NCBI GenBank assembly: GCA_905235375.1
Contig: CAJOLH010000011.1
Span: 1 to 52,508 of the forward strand
From: an uncultured Bacteroidales bacterium
GTDB lineage: Bacteria > Bacteroidota > Bacteroidia > Bacteroidales > UBA3663
DNA: 52,508 bases
Reading direction: 5' to 3'
Numbering within the stretch: position 1 is the first letter of the stretch; each line of letters opens with the position of its first letter. The position numbers were made by a program, and so were the translations under genes. The notes beneath the pieces were generated by a model. That model did no database searches. It was not told the origin of the DNA and saw nothing but the letters and a program-made list of their open reading frames with translations. Positions 35,374-44,313 of this stretch are shown piece by piece.

Positions 35374-35470
35374 TTGTTTCTAGCGAAGGGATTCTCTTTT
35401 ATAGGCGCAGACCGTAGAACATACTTGTTTGCGACAATCTCGCTTCTACTATTGGAAAACCGAAGCCCGT
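35374..35470. other. Spacer between converging trp and efflux operons
   Basis: Ninety-seven bp with no gene and no convincing terminator hairpin for either operon. Confidence 0.4.
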
Positions 35471-36895
35471 TTACTTTGTTCCTCCGCCTAATGCAATGTA
35501 GAGGGCAATGACGGCTTGGGCTCCCTTGTACATGTTCATGGCCTCGTTGAGCTGCGAGTTAAGCAGACTCTCCTGGGCAGTGAGCACTTCGATGTAGTTG
35601 GCCTTGCCGTTGTCCATCAGCTCATGCGTGCCGTAGTAGGCATCGGTGAGCACTTCTACCTGGCGATGGTAGTACTGGTGCTTGGCGCGTGCTGCCTGGC
35701 AGTCAGCCATGGCCTCGTTCACCTGGTTGCCGGCATCGATGATGGTCTGCACATACTTCTTCTGCAGATCCTCCTTGGTCAAGTTGGCAATCTTCAGGTT
35801 CGCCAGGAGTTTGCCGCGGGCGAAGATGGGCTGTGAGAGCTGACCAACGGCGGTGAGCAGCAGTTTGCCGGGATTGATTACCATGCTTCCAGCCGAGTTA
35901 GTCCATCCTGCAGTTCCCGACAGGGTGATGCTGGGGAAGAAGGCAGAGCGTGCGGCCTGTGTGTTGTAGAACGCTTCCTCCAGTGCGTGGTTGGCCATGC
36001 GAATGTCGGGGCGCTGCTCAAGCATCGTGGCAGGTACGCCGGTCTTCAGGAACTCCAAATCGAACATGCGTTGGCCAGTTTCGCCCTTTGCCTGGGGATG
36101 ATGCAGTTCCGAAGAACCCCAGAAGTTACGCTCGATGCGCTGGGGCGTGCTTCCCATCAGGCGGCAGAGGGCATTCTCCACACTGCGTATGTTGCGACGG
36201 GTATCGACAATCTGTTCCTTCACGTTTAGGTAGGACGACTCCATCTGATTGACTGCGGTAGAGTACGACTTGCCATTTTCCCAAAGTGTCTTTTGGGTTT
36301 CCAATGAGATGTTCCAAAGGCTGTCGGTCATCGTCAGGATATCCAGCTGTCGGTCGAGCAACTGCAGCATGTAGTACTGCTGGGCTGTGGTCGAGATGAG
36401 GTTGGCACGCACCATTTCTTCACGCATTTGCGCTTGCATGAGCACGGCCTTCGAGGCATGTCTTTTATTGGTGATAGAGCCAAATACGTCAAGGTCCATC
36501 GACATCTGCAGTGGCAGGTTGTAGGTCTGGCTGGCCTTGCTTTGGTCGAAACTGGCGATGGTGCCCTGCGGTCCAAGTGAGATGGCCGGCAGGTAGGCCA
36601 TGCGAGCTGCCATCAGCGAAGCCTCGCTCTTTTCTACGGCAAGTCGGGCTGAGTTCAAGTCGGTGTTGTTGGCCAGCACTTGTTCGATGAGTTGTTGCAG
36701 AAGCGGGTCAACAAAGAACTCGCGCCACGTCATCGTAGCTATCGACGTGCCATTGGAGGCCACAGAGATGTCCTGTGTTCTGCCAAAGACATCGGTGGGA
36801 ATCTCGGCCTTCTGTTCGTATGTATTGTATATGCCGCACCCCGTGAGCATAAGGCTCACGGATGCAGCGGTGAAGATATAGCTAAGTCTTTTCAT
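35471..36895 (-). CDS. Outer-membrane efflux lipoprotein (TolC/NodT family)
   Basis: 474 aa. Lipoprotein signal with lipobox LTGC (Cys20), then two repeats of the TolC/OprM fold: LARNTDLNSARL-type VLANNTDLNSARLAVEKSEASLMAARMAYLPAISLGPQG in the first half and AERPDIRMANHALEEAFYNTQAARSAFFPSITLSGTAGW in the second. It forms the outer-membrane exit duct for the RND pump encoded 3 bp upstream. Last gene of the operon MFP-RND-OMF. Confidence 0.94.
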   Translation of the reverse strand: MKRLSYIFTAASVSLMLTGCGIYNTYEQKAEIPTDVFGRTQDISVASNGTSIATMTWREFFVDPLLQQLIEQVLANNTDLNSARLAVEKSEASLMAARMAYLPAISLGPQGTIASFDQSKASQTYNLPLQMSMDLDVFGSITNKRHASKAVLMQAQMREEMVRANLISTTAQQYYMLQLLDRQLDILTMTDSLWNISLETQKTLWENGKSYSTAVNQMESSYLNVKEQIVDTRRNIRSVENALCRLMGSTPQRIERNFWGSSELHHPQAKGETGQRMFDLEFLKTGVPATMLEQRPDIRMANHALEEAFYNTQAARSAFFPSITLSGTAGWTNSAGSMVINPGKLLLTAVGQLSQPIFARGKLLANLKIANLTKEDLQKKYVQTIIDAGNQVNEAMADCQAARAKHQYYHRQVEVLTDAYYGTHELMDNGKANYIEVLTAQESLLNSQLNEAMNMYKGAQAVIALYIALGGGTK

Positions 36896-36898
36896 GAT

Positions 36899-39800
36899 TT
36901 ATCCTTCCATTATATTTTGATCCTTTCCCTGGAACCGCTCGTGCAGTTTCTGGAACACGATGAAGAAGACGGGGACGACGAAGAGGAGGGCCAGGGTGCC
37001 AACAGCCATACCGGCAGTGACACCGAGGGCAAGCACGCGGTTGCCATTGGCACCGGCACCACCGGCGATGATGAGCGGTATCATGCCTGCAATCATCGTG
37101 ATGACGGTCATCAGGATGGGGCGCAGACGCTCCTCGCAGGCTGCAAATGCGGCATCGTGGATGGTCATGCCCTGGGCGCGACGCTCGGAAGCAAATTCGG
37201 TGATGAGGATGGCGGTCTTGGCCAAAAGTCCTATCAGCATGATGACACCCGTCTGCAGATAGATGTTGTTCTCCATGCCCGGCAGGTGCAGCAGCGATGC
37301 CAGCCAGGTGATGCCGAACGAACCCATCAGTCCGAAGGGGACGCTGAGCAGCACGGCCCACGGTGTGAACCACGAATTGTAGAGCGAAGCCAGGATGAGG
37401 TAGATCAGGATGACGCAGATGACGTAGATGAGGGCTGTGGCATTCGAGCCAGAGGCTTCCTCCACCTCGCGCGACATGCCTCCGTATTCGTAGCTATAGC
37501 CAGCAGGCATAGTCTCCTTAAAAACCTCGGCGATGGCTTTGTGTGCGTCACCTTCAGACGAGCCGCTGGCGGTCATTACGCCGCAGGTGATGCTCTGGAA
37601 CAGGTTGAAATGGTCAACCGAAGCCGAACCTACAATCTCCTTCAGCGTGACGAACTCCGAGATGGGGGCCATCTTGCCGCCGCGCACACGCACGAAGATG
37701 TTGTTGAGCGACGAGGGGTCCAGACGATATTCGGGAGCGGCATTGGCCATAATGCGATAGACCTTGCCGAACTGATTGAAGTTGCCCACATAGGTGCCGC
37801 CACAGTATGCGCCGAGCGTACGAAGTACGGCAGCGGGTGACACACCGGCACGGTCGCACTGAGGAGCGTCAACATCGACCTGGTATTTCGGGAAGCGCTC
37901 GGAATAGGTGCTCATAGCCATCATGATCTCCGGCCGCTCGTTCAGCTTGGCCAGGAACTTGGTGGCATCGGCATTGAACTCCGTCATCGGACGGTCCTGC
38001 GTGTCCTGCAGGACGAGATTCACGCTGCTGTTGGAACCATAACCCGGCACCTGTGGCATCTGGAAGGGGATCACGCGGGCATTCTTGATGTCCTTGCAGT
38101 CCATGGCAAAACGGCCATAGACGAGCATGATGTTGTGGTTCATGCCCGGACGGTCGTCCCAGTTCTTCAGGCGGATGATGAGTGTGGCGTAGCAGCTGCC
38201 CGAGCGTCCGGCCATCATACCATAGCCGGAAACCACGGCATAGCTATCCAGTTCTGGGATCTTCTTCACCTTTTCCTCCACCTTCCTTACGATTTCCTGA
38301 GTTTCGTGCAGGGTACAGCCTTCGGGAGCACGCACTTCGGCAAAGAACACGCCCTGGTCTTCCTGAGGCACGAGGCCAGAGGGCAGACCGCGCATGAAGA
38401 TGATGAGCAGCACGGCTGTGACTGCAAGCAGGGCGCCCGATATCCACGGATGCTTGATAAATCCGATTACGCTCTTCTTGTATTTGCCAAGGATGGCGTT
38501 ATAGCTGGCCGTGTAGGCTTTATTGACATAGTAGTTCAGGCCCTTGCCCTGCTGCCCGTCCTTCGAATATCGCATCATGATGGCGCAGAGGGCAGGACAC
38601 AACGTCAGCGCCGACACACACGACAGGCCGACAGCCGAAGCCAGCGTGACACCAAACTGCGTGAAGAACGAGCCCGAAGTGCCGGGCATGAAGGCAACGG
38701 GGATGAACACGGCCATGAAGACCAGTGTACACGAGATGACGGCCACCGACACGTCGCTCATGGCCTGGCGTGTGGCCTCACGGGCATCGGTGATGCCGCT
38801 CTCCATTTTGGCCATTACCGCCTCGACCACCACGATGGCATCATCTACCACCGTACCAATGGCCAAGACGAGTGCAAACAGCGTCAGAATGTTGAGCGAG
38901 AATCCTGCCAGCGAGACAATCGCGAACGTGCCAAGCAGCGAGACGATAATCGATAACGAAGGGATGACGGTGGCCTTGAAGCTTTGCAGGAAGAAATAAA
39001 CTACCAGAATTACGAGGATGATGGCGATGACGAGCGTCTCAACCACATTGTGGATGGCGGCAAAGAGGAAGTCGTCGGAGGTCTGCAGGATCTTGAATTC
39101 CAGGCCTGCGGGCATCGTGGGCTTCAGCTCCTCGTAGAGCTTGTTGATGCGGGCATTCACCTCGGTGGCATTGGCTCCTGGGGCTTGGAATACCATGTAG
39201 ATGGTGCCTGGCTGACCGTCGATGTTGGATGTGAAGTTGTAGCTCACTGCGCCAATCTCCACATCTGCCACGTCGCTCAAATGCAGGAGGTGTCCGCCTT
39301 CGCTGGTACGCAGCACGATGTCGTTGAACTCCTCGACTGTCTTGAGCGTGCCCTTGTACTCCATCGAGTACTGGTAGGCGTTCTCGCTCTGCTCGCCCAG
39401 GGAACCTGTGGCAGCCACGAAGCTTTGTCCGCCAATGGCAGCGAATACGTCGTTCGGATCCAAGGCATACTGCGCCATCACGTCGGGCTTCAGCCAGATG
39501 CGAAGTGCGTAGGTGTTGCCGAGTGCCATCACGTCGCCCACACCGGTGATACGCATCAGTCGGGGACGGACGTTGATGTCGATGTAGTTGGCGATGAAGT
39601 CGGCGTCATATTTCCCGTCCACGCTCTTCAGCGCGCCGATATGCAGGATGTTGCTCTGCTGCTTCATCACCTGCACGCCCACCTTCGTCACTTCCGACGG
39701 CAGCAGGGCAGTGGCACGGCTGACGCGGTTCTGCACGTTCACGGCAGCCAGGTCGGGGTCGGTGCCCTGTTCGAAAAAGACTTGGATTGACACGTCGCCC

Positions 39801-40057
39801 GAGGCCGAAGCCGAACTGGTGATATAGGTCATGCCGGGCACGCCGTTGATGTTCTCTTCCAAAGGCTGCACCACCGACTTCATGATGGTGTTGGCATCGG
39901 CACCCGTGTAAGATGTCGATACGCGCACGGTTGGTGGCGCAATGTTCGGGTATTGCTCGATGGGCAACGTGCTCATGCAGATGACGCCCACCAGCGTGAT
40001 GACAATCGCAATAGCGCATGCCATCACATATTTTTTAATAAATATGTTCCCCTTCAT
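36899..40057 (-). CDS. RND-family multidrug efflux permease (AcrB/HAE1 type)
   Basis: 1,052 aa, the standard AcrB length with 12 expected helices and two large periplasmic loops. The N-terminus ends in IEQYPNIAPPTVRVSTSYTGADA, a family hallmark. The proton-relay residues are present: the Asp pair in AIGTVVDDAIVVVEAVMA and the Lys in MLIGLLAKTAILITEFA. GEMSDV-type ATRQAMSDVSVAVISCTLVFMAVFIPVAFMPG is also clear. It pumps hydrophobic or amphipathic compounds using proton motive force; the substrates are unknown. Gaps to the flanking partners are 3 bp each. Confidence 0.97.
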   Translation of the reverse strand: MKGNIFIKKYVMACAIAIVITLVGVICMSTLPIEQYPNIAPPTVRVSTSYTGADANTIMKSVVQPLEENINGVPGMTYITSSASASGDVSIQVFFEQGTDPDLAAVNVQNRVSRATALLPSEVTKVGVQVMKQQSNILHIGALKSVDGKYDADFIANYIDINVRPRLMRITGVGDVMALGNTYALRIWLKPDVMAQYALDPNDVFAAIGGQSFVAATGSLGEQSENAYQYSMEYKGTLKTVEEFNDIVLRTSEGGHLLHLSDVADVEIGAVSYNFTSNIDGQPGTIYMVFQAPGANATEVNARINKLYEELKPTMPAGLEFKILQTSDDFLFAAIHNVVETLVIAIILVILVVYFFLQSFKATVIPSLSIIVSLLGTFAIVSLAGFSLNILTLFALVLAIGTVVDDAIVVVEAVMAKMESGITDAREATRQAMSDVSVAVISCTLVFMAVFIPVAFMPGTSGSFFTQFGVTLASAVGLSCVSALTLCPALCAIMMRYSKDGQQGKGLNYYVNKAYTASYNAILGKYKKSVIGFIKHPWISGALLAVTAVLLIIFMRGLPSGLVPQEDQGVFFAEVRAPEGCTLHETQEIVRKVEEKVKKIPELDSYAVVSGYGMMAGRSGSCYATLIIRLKNWDDRPGMNHNIMLVYGRFAMDCKDIKNARVIPFQMPQVPGYGSNSSVNLVLQDTQDRPMTEFNADATKFLAKLNERPEIMMAMSTYSERFPKYQVDVDAPQCDRAGVSPAAVLRTLGAYCGGTYVGNFNQFGKVYRIMANAAPEYRLDPSSLNNIFVRVRGGKMAPISEFVTLKEIVGSASVDHFNLFQSITCGVMTASGSSEGDAHKAIAEVFKETMPAGYSYEYGGMSREVEEASGSNATALIYVICVILIYLILASLYNSWFTPWAVLLSVPFGLMGSFGITWLASLLHLPGMENNIYLQTGVIMLIGLLAKTAILITEFASERRAQGMTIHDAAFAACEERLRPILMTVITMIAGMIPLIIAGGAGANGNRVLALGVTAGMAVGTLALLFVVPVFFIVFQKLHERFQGKDQNIMEG

Positions 40058-40060
40058 GAC

Positions 40061-41191
40061 TTACTTCTCGTTTTTCGTCGCTTCGGGGAAGACCACCTGC
40101 TGTCCCTCCTGCACGTTGTTGGCACCAATGGTCACAATCTTGTCGCCTTCGTTGAGGCCGCTGGTTACGATGAAGTCCTGGCCGTTGTGTGCATCTTGTG
40201 TCGTCACGGTGACGGCGGTAGCGGTGTTGTCATCCTTTACTTTATACACCAGTGACTTGTCTTGCAGACGCACTACGGCAACCTGAGGAACCACCATCAC
40301 ATCCTTTCGGGCTGCGGGCATGATTACTGTGCCTTGTATGCCGGAATAAAGGCTTCCTTCGGGGTTGGGGAACGTAGCTTTGCAGGCGATGGTGCCGGTC
40401 GAGGCATTGACGATGCCCGTGGCGCTGCTGATGCGTCCCTTGTGGGGATATTCTGTGCCGTTCTTCATCACGAAAGAAACGTCGGGGAACAGCTTCAGCG
40501 CCTCTTCAGCCCTTGTGCTATAGCCTGCAGCCACTGCCAGCTCCAATACCGACTCAGGCAGTGAAAACTCGGCATCCATCTGCTGGTTGTCGCTCACGAT
40601 AGTCAGTTGCGAAGCGGGCGTAATCTGGTCGCCGGTGCGAACAGGGATTTCACCGATGACGCCCGTCACGGGCGATGTGATGGTGCAGAAGCCAAGGCTC
40701 ACCTTTGCGCGATTTACCGAAGCACGTGCTTGGCTCACGGCAGCCTGTGCCTGAAGGTAACTGTTCTGCGAATTGTCGAGCATATAGCGGCTCACGATGT
40801 TCTTCTCGAACAGGTTCTTGTTCGATTCATACTCCAGTTTTGCACTGTTCTCTCTTGCCTGAGCAGCCTGCAGGTTGGCTTCGGCAGCCTCTAACTCCAG
40901 ACGTGCGTTACGCGAGTCGATAACGAAGAGGGTTTGTCCCTTCTTTACTTGCTGCCCCTCGGTGACACTGATTTTCATCAACTGACCGCTTACTTGAGGC
41001 ATAATGGTAACGTCGGCCTGTCCTTTCAGCTTTGCGCTGAACTTGACAGGGATCTCGATGTCGGTTTTCTCGATGGTCATCGTCTCATACGATGTCGGCA
41101 CTTCCTTGGGAATGTCCAGTCCGCACGATGTCAGAGCGCCAAGCATTGAACTAAGAGCCATGGTCCATGCAATTGCATTCTTCTTTTTCAT
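40061..41191 (-). CDS. RND efflux periplasmic adaptor (membrane fusion protein)
   Basis: 376 aa from ATG 41191, preferred because MKKKNAIAWTMALSSMLGALTSC is a good lipoprotein signal (Cys23); an ATG 27 bp earlier adds unlikely residues. Lipoyl-type halves (GQLMKISVTEGQQVKKGQTLFVID and VTGVIGEIPVRTGDQITPASQL) flank a coiled-coil hairpin (about 95-165), and a beta-barrel follows. It bridges the permease and the TolC-like duct. First gene of the efflux operon, with the promoter at 41251. Confidence 0.95.
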   Translation of the reverse strand: MKKKNAIAWTMALSSMLGALTSCGLDIPKEVPTSYETMTIEKTDIEIPVKFSAKLKGQADVTIMPQVSGQLMKISVTEGQQVKKGQTLFVIDSRNARLELEAAEANLQAAQARENSAKLEYESNKNLFEKNIVSRYMLDNSQNSYLQAQAAVSQARASVNRAKVSLGFCTITSPVTGVIGEIPVRTGDQITPASQLTIVSDNQQMDAEFSLPESVLELAVAAGYSTRAEEALKLFPDVSFVMKNGTEYPHKGRISSATGIVNASTGTIACKATFPNPEGSLYSGIQGTVIMPAARKDVMVVPQVAVVRLQDKSLVYKVKDDNTATAVTVTTQDAHNGQDFIVTSGLNEGDKIVTIGANNVQEGQQVVFPEATKNEK

Positions 41192-41250
41192 GTTGTTTAT
41201 TATTGTTTTGATGATCAATATTTCTTGTTCGAACTCTCCAAATAATGGCG

Positions 41251-41258
41251 CAAATATA
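41251..41258 (-). promoter_or_regulatory. TAnnTTTG promoter of the efflux operon
   Basis: TATATTTG followed by GCGCC on the minus strand, 59 bp upstream of the adaptor ATG. No regulator gene is adjacent. Confidence 0.6.
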
Positions 41259-41289
41259 AAGTTTTTTTGTTAAGTATGCAACCAAAATT

Positions 41290-41780
41290 AAAGTTAATTA
41301 TATGTGGCTTTTCATAACACGAATTATCATGAATTCACATGAATTATTTTTGTAACGTCAAGCCTCAGTGGTTTTCGTCCTGAGTGCGACGCAGAAACGC
41401 ACTCAGGCCTCCATTGGGAACCTCTAATTTTCAGTGTCCTCGGTGTCTTCCGTGTTCGATAAAAAAGAACGTTGGAGGTATCTACCACGGAACACACGAA
41501 AGACACGGAATCTTGTTCGTTCAAGGGAGACCAGTGGACTGCGCTGCACTGTCCACTGGAGCGGAGGACACTGAGGTCTGTCCATTTCTGTTATCGACAT
41601 CCTGAGTAATTAATGATAAATCGCGATAATTCGTGTTTAAAGAAAAATATGTATAGTTAATTCTGAATAGTTACTTATTGGCAAATGAATGGCAGTAAAA
41701 ACTACTTAACCCATACAGCGAAAATTATTATTCTTTCCCAATTCAGTTCTTTTCGTTTCTTACGTGCTAAAATATAAAAC
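41290..41780. other. Gene-free region with short repeats
   Basis: About 500 bp with no credible gene. It contains CACGAATTATCATGAATT-like palindromic bits (41319 on), a CACGGAACACACGAAAGACACGG-type degenerate repeat near 41490 (also reversed near 41440), and a perfect 9-bp hairpin CCAGTGGAC (41531-41539) / GTCCACTGG (41551-41559). Confidence 0.5.
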
Positions 41781-41791
41781 ACCGAAGGCTC

Positions 41792-41813
41792 AACACGCAG
41801 GATGCTGTGTGTT
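41792..41813 (-). terminator. Possible terminator after trxB
   Basis: AACACGCAG (41792-41800) pairs with CTGTGTGTT (41805-41813), one G-U pair, 4-nt loop. The minus strand past it reaches TTTTATATTTT. It is about 100 bp after the trxB stop. Confidence 0.4.
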
Positions 41814-41914
41814 CGGTTATAGAAGATAGAATGTAAAACAACTGATTATTCTATGCTGTGACTTAGTGAATAGTCAAGATATTTCAGGAAAAGACAATGA
41901 AATGGATAACACAA

Positions 41915-42874
41915 TCACTTGCTCAAATAGCGCTCAGCATCGATGGCAGCATGGCAACCGCTTCCTGCTGCTGAGATAGCCTGGCGATAGATGGGGTCAG
42001 CCACGTCACCGGCAGCGAAGACTCCCGGAATATTGGTCGAAGTATAGGGATGATTGACCTTGATGTAGCCTTGTGCATCGACTTCCACGCCAGGATGAAC
42101 GGTGCCGTCGGCATCGGTGCGGGGCAGGAATGCATCGGTGTTGGGGTGATGTCCGATGGCGAGGAAGAAGCCGTCGATGGGCAGGTCGTAAAACTCCTCA
42201 TGGTCGGTGCCTTTGCCTCTGACGAGGTGAGCACCTTCGACACCGTCTTCTCCATAGAGTCCAACGGTCTGTGTCTCCCACAGAATTTCGATGTTGTCGC
42301 GTTCCTTCACCTTCTGCTGCATAGCCTCGCTCGCACGCAGCACGTTACGACGCACGATGAGATAGACTTTACGTGCGAGATTCGACAGGTACTGAGCCTC
42401 TTCGCAAGCCGTGTCACCTCCGCCTACAACGGCAACGACCTTCTTGCGATAGAAGAATCCGTCGCATGTGGCACAAGCCGAAACACCCATGCCTGCATAC
42501 TTCTCTTCGTCAGCCAATCCAAGGTATTTGGCCGAAGCACCTGTAGCGATGATGATGGTTTGAGCTTCGAGTTCGGTGCCATCGTCGATGTGTACGAGGT
42601 GGGGGCGACTACCGTCTGTGCAGAAATCGACACGGTCAACGATGCCGTATCGGATGTCAGCGCCAAGGCGCTCGGCCTGGCGACGCAAGTCTTCCATCAT
42701 CTCGGGACCGGTTGTCCCATCGGGATAGCCGGGGAAGTTATCGACTTCGGTGGTCTGTGTCAGTTGTCCACCACTGACTGGGCCTTCGTAAACCACTGGC
42801 TCAAGGCCGGAACGTGAGGCATAGATGGCGGCAGTATAACCTGCTGGGCCGCTACCGATGATTAAGCATTTCAT
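41915..42874 (-). CDS. trxB: Thioredoxin reductase
   Basis: 319 aa from ATG 42874. FAD is bound by IIGSGPAGYTAAIYASRSG (5-23); the redox pair is Cys134 and Cys137 in SACATCDG; NADPH binding shows VVGGGDTACEEA and the R-R-x-x-x-R basic set in VRRNVLRAS; the C-terminal FAD motif is GVFAAGDVAD. It reduces thioredoxin with NADPH. The open frame extends upstream through a repeat tract into antisense-frame DNA of the neighbouring gene, which is not coding. Confidence 0.97.
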   Translation of the reverse strand: MKCLIIGSGPAGYTAAIYASRSGLEPVVYEGPVSGGQLTQTTEVDNFPGYPDGTTGPEMMEDLRRQAERLGADIRYGIVDRVDFCTDGSRPHLVHIDDGTELEAQTIIIATGASAKYLGLADEEKYAGMGVSACATCDGFFYRKKVVAVVGGGDTACEEAQYLSNLARKVYLIVRRNVLRASEAMQQKVKERDNIEILWETQTVGLYGEDGVEGAHLVRGKGTDHEEFYDLPIDGFFLAIGHHPNTDAFLPRTDADGTVHPGVEVDAQGYIKVNHPYTSTNIPGVFAAGDVADPIYRQAISAAGSGCHAAIDAERYLSK

Positions 42875-42877
42875 AGG

Positions 42878-42985
42878 GTTCAAGGGGTTCAAAGGGTTTG
42901 AAAGGTTCAAGGGGTTCAAGGGGTTCAAGGGGTTCGAAAGGTTCGAAGGGGTTTGAAAGGTTTGAGGGGTTCGAAGGGTTTGAAA
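42878..42985. repeat. GGTTCAAGG-type short tandem repeat upstream of trxB
   Basis: About eleven imperfect copies of a 9-10-bp unit (AGGGGTTCAA, AGGGTTTGAA and so on on the plus strand) fill the gap between the cysteine desulfidase-like gene and trxB. On the minus strand it would be a CT-rich, unstructured leader segment directly before the trxB ATG. Confidence 0.85.
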
Positions 42986-42987
42986 GG

Positions 42988-44295
42988 TTATGAGGGTTTG
43001 TGGGTCATGATGTCGAGAACCATTTCGTCGGTCTCGTTCATGCCGAATGCGCCGATGCGAGTGAGGTTGTGGATGCAACGATCGACATCGTCCTCGATGA
43101 TTCCTTCGACGTTGGTGACGTAACGGTTCTGGATGGCCAGCATGGCACTGAGTACGGCAGTGGAAACGCCCGACGAGACTTTCAGCGCACACGAAGGTTT
43201 GGCGCCATCGCATACCATGCCTGCGAGGTTGGCTATCATGTTCTTGACCGAATAGGCCACCTGTTCGTAAGTACCACCCATCAGGTAAGTGATGCCACAG
43301 CTGGAGCCTGTAGCTGCCACCACGCAACCACAAAGAGCCGACAGTTTGCCGAGGCTCTGTTTGATATAGATGGCGGTAAGGTGGCTCAGGATGAGTGCGC
43401 GAGTGATTTCCTCTTCGGTGTTGTGGTTCTCTTTGCCAAAGACTACCACGGGCAAAGTGGCAGCAATGCCTTGGTTGCCGCTGCCCGAATTGCTCATCAC
43501 GGGAATCATGGCACCAGCCATACGTGCATCACAGGCCGAAGAGGTTTCCGACAGGATGTGGCTGAAGATGGACTCTCCCATGATGCCGCGACCCAACGGT
43601 CTGCTCAACGTCTTTCCGAGTTCGTGACCATAATTCCCCTTGAGCGAAATCCTGGCGGCATTCTCGTTGAGGCGACGTGCTTCGTTGATGAACTCAAGTT
43701 CTTCAAGAGGAGAAGTGGTGGCGAACTCATAGACCTTGCGAAGGGATAACTCGTGGTCACTTGTTTCTTCGTCAAGGACGTGTGATTGCGGCGTGTTGAG
43801 CAGGATCGTCTCTCGGTCATCTGTGGTCCTTGAGACATAGACGAAGTGATTGTGGTCGTGCTCGATGATGGCTCTTGACGAATCACCATTCTCGGCGAAA
43901 CACAGCGCCTCGATATAGAGTTTGTCGGGGCAGTTATCCTTCTTCAATCCGATGCTGATGCGTTTCTCGCTCATGTACTTTCGTCCTTGCTCCACAGCTT
44001 CGGGTGTGACATCGCGCAGCACTTCGAGCTCATATTCGCTTCGTCCGATCAGCGCACCGAGGGCGATGGCGATAGGCAGTCCCACCATGCCCGTGCCAGG
44101 AATACCGACACCCATGGCATTCTTCAGGATATTGCTGCTCAATAAGACATCGATACGTGCAGGACGCTCGCCGAGCGCTTCGGCAGCCTTGGCTACACAC
44201 AGCGACACTGCCATAGGCTCAGTACAACCGATGGCGGGTACTACTTCGCGATTGATTAAGGCAATGATTTGCTCGCGTTCTTGTTTTTCTAACAT
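42988..44295 (-). CDS. L-cysteine desulfidase / serine dehydratase alpha-like protein (UPF0597, CyuA family)
   Basis: 435 aa from ATG 44295 (the frame also has a GTG at 44310). Family signatures: EVVPAIGCTEPMAVSLC at the start, GIPGTGMVGLPIAIALG, MSNSGSGNQGIAATLPVV, and a late cysteine-rich part (LSALCGCVVAATGSSCGITYLMGG; VCDGAKPSCALKVSSG) that supplies the presumed iron-sulfur ligands. Relatives release sulfide from cysteine. It lies between dsbD and trxB, two thiol-redox genes, which supports a cysteine or sulfide role. Confidence 0.88.
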   Translation of the reverse strand: MLEKQEREQIIALINREVVPAIGCTEPMAVSLCVAKAAEALGERPARIDVLLSSNILKNAMGVGIPGTGMVGLPIAIALGALIGRSEYELEVLRDVTPEAVEQGRKYMSEKRISIGLKKDNCPDKLYIEALCFAENGDSSRAIIEHDHNHFVYVSRTTDDRETILLNTPQSHVLDEETSDHELSLRKVYEFATTSPLEELEFINEARRLNENAARISLKGNYGHELGKTLSRPLGRGIMGESIFSHILSETSSACDARMAGAMIPVMSNSGSGNQGIAATLPVVVFGKENHNTEEEITRALILSHLTAIYIKQSLGKLSALCGCVVAATGSSCGITYLMGGTYEQVAYSVKNMIANLAGMVCDGAKPSCALKVSSGVSTAVLSAMLAIQNRYVTNVEGIIEDDVDRCIHNLTRIGAFGMNETDEMVLDIMTHKPS

Positions 44296-44313
44296 AGTGT
44301 TTTTTATCACGAA

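Noticed and set aside
35374..35470. Terminator for the trp operon
   Set aside because: No stem with a following T-run could be drawn.
41327..41605. Small genes in the long spacer before the efflux operon
   Set aside because: The frames are short, overlap each other on opposite strands and consist of degenerate repeats.
42875..43333. N-terminal extension of trxB
   Set aside because: It reads the microsatellite and the neighbouring gene in a wrong frame; TrxB begins at MKCLIIGSGPAG.
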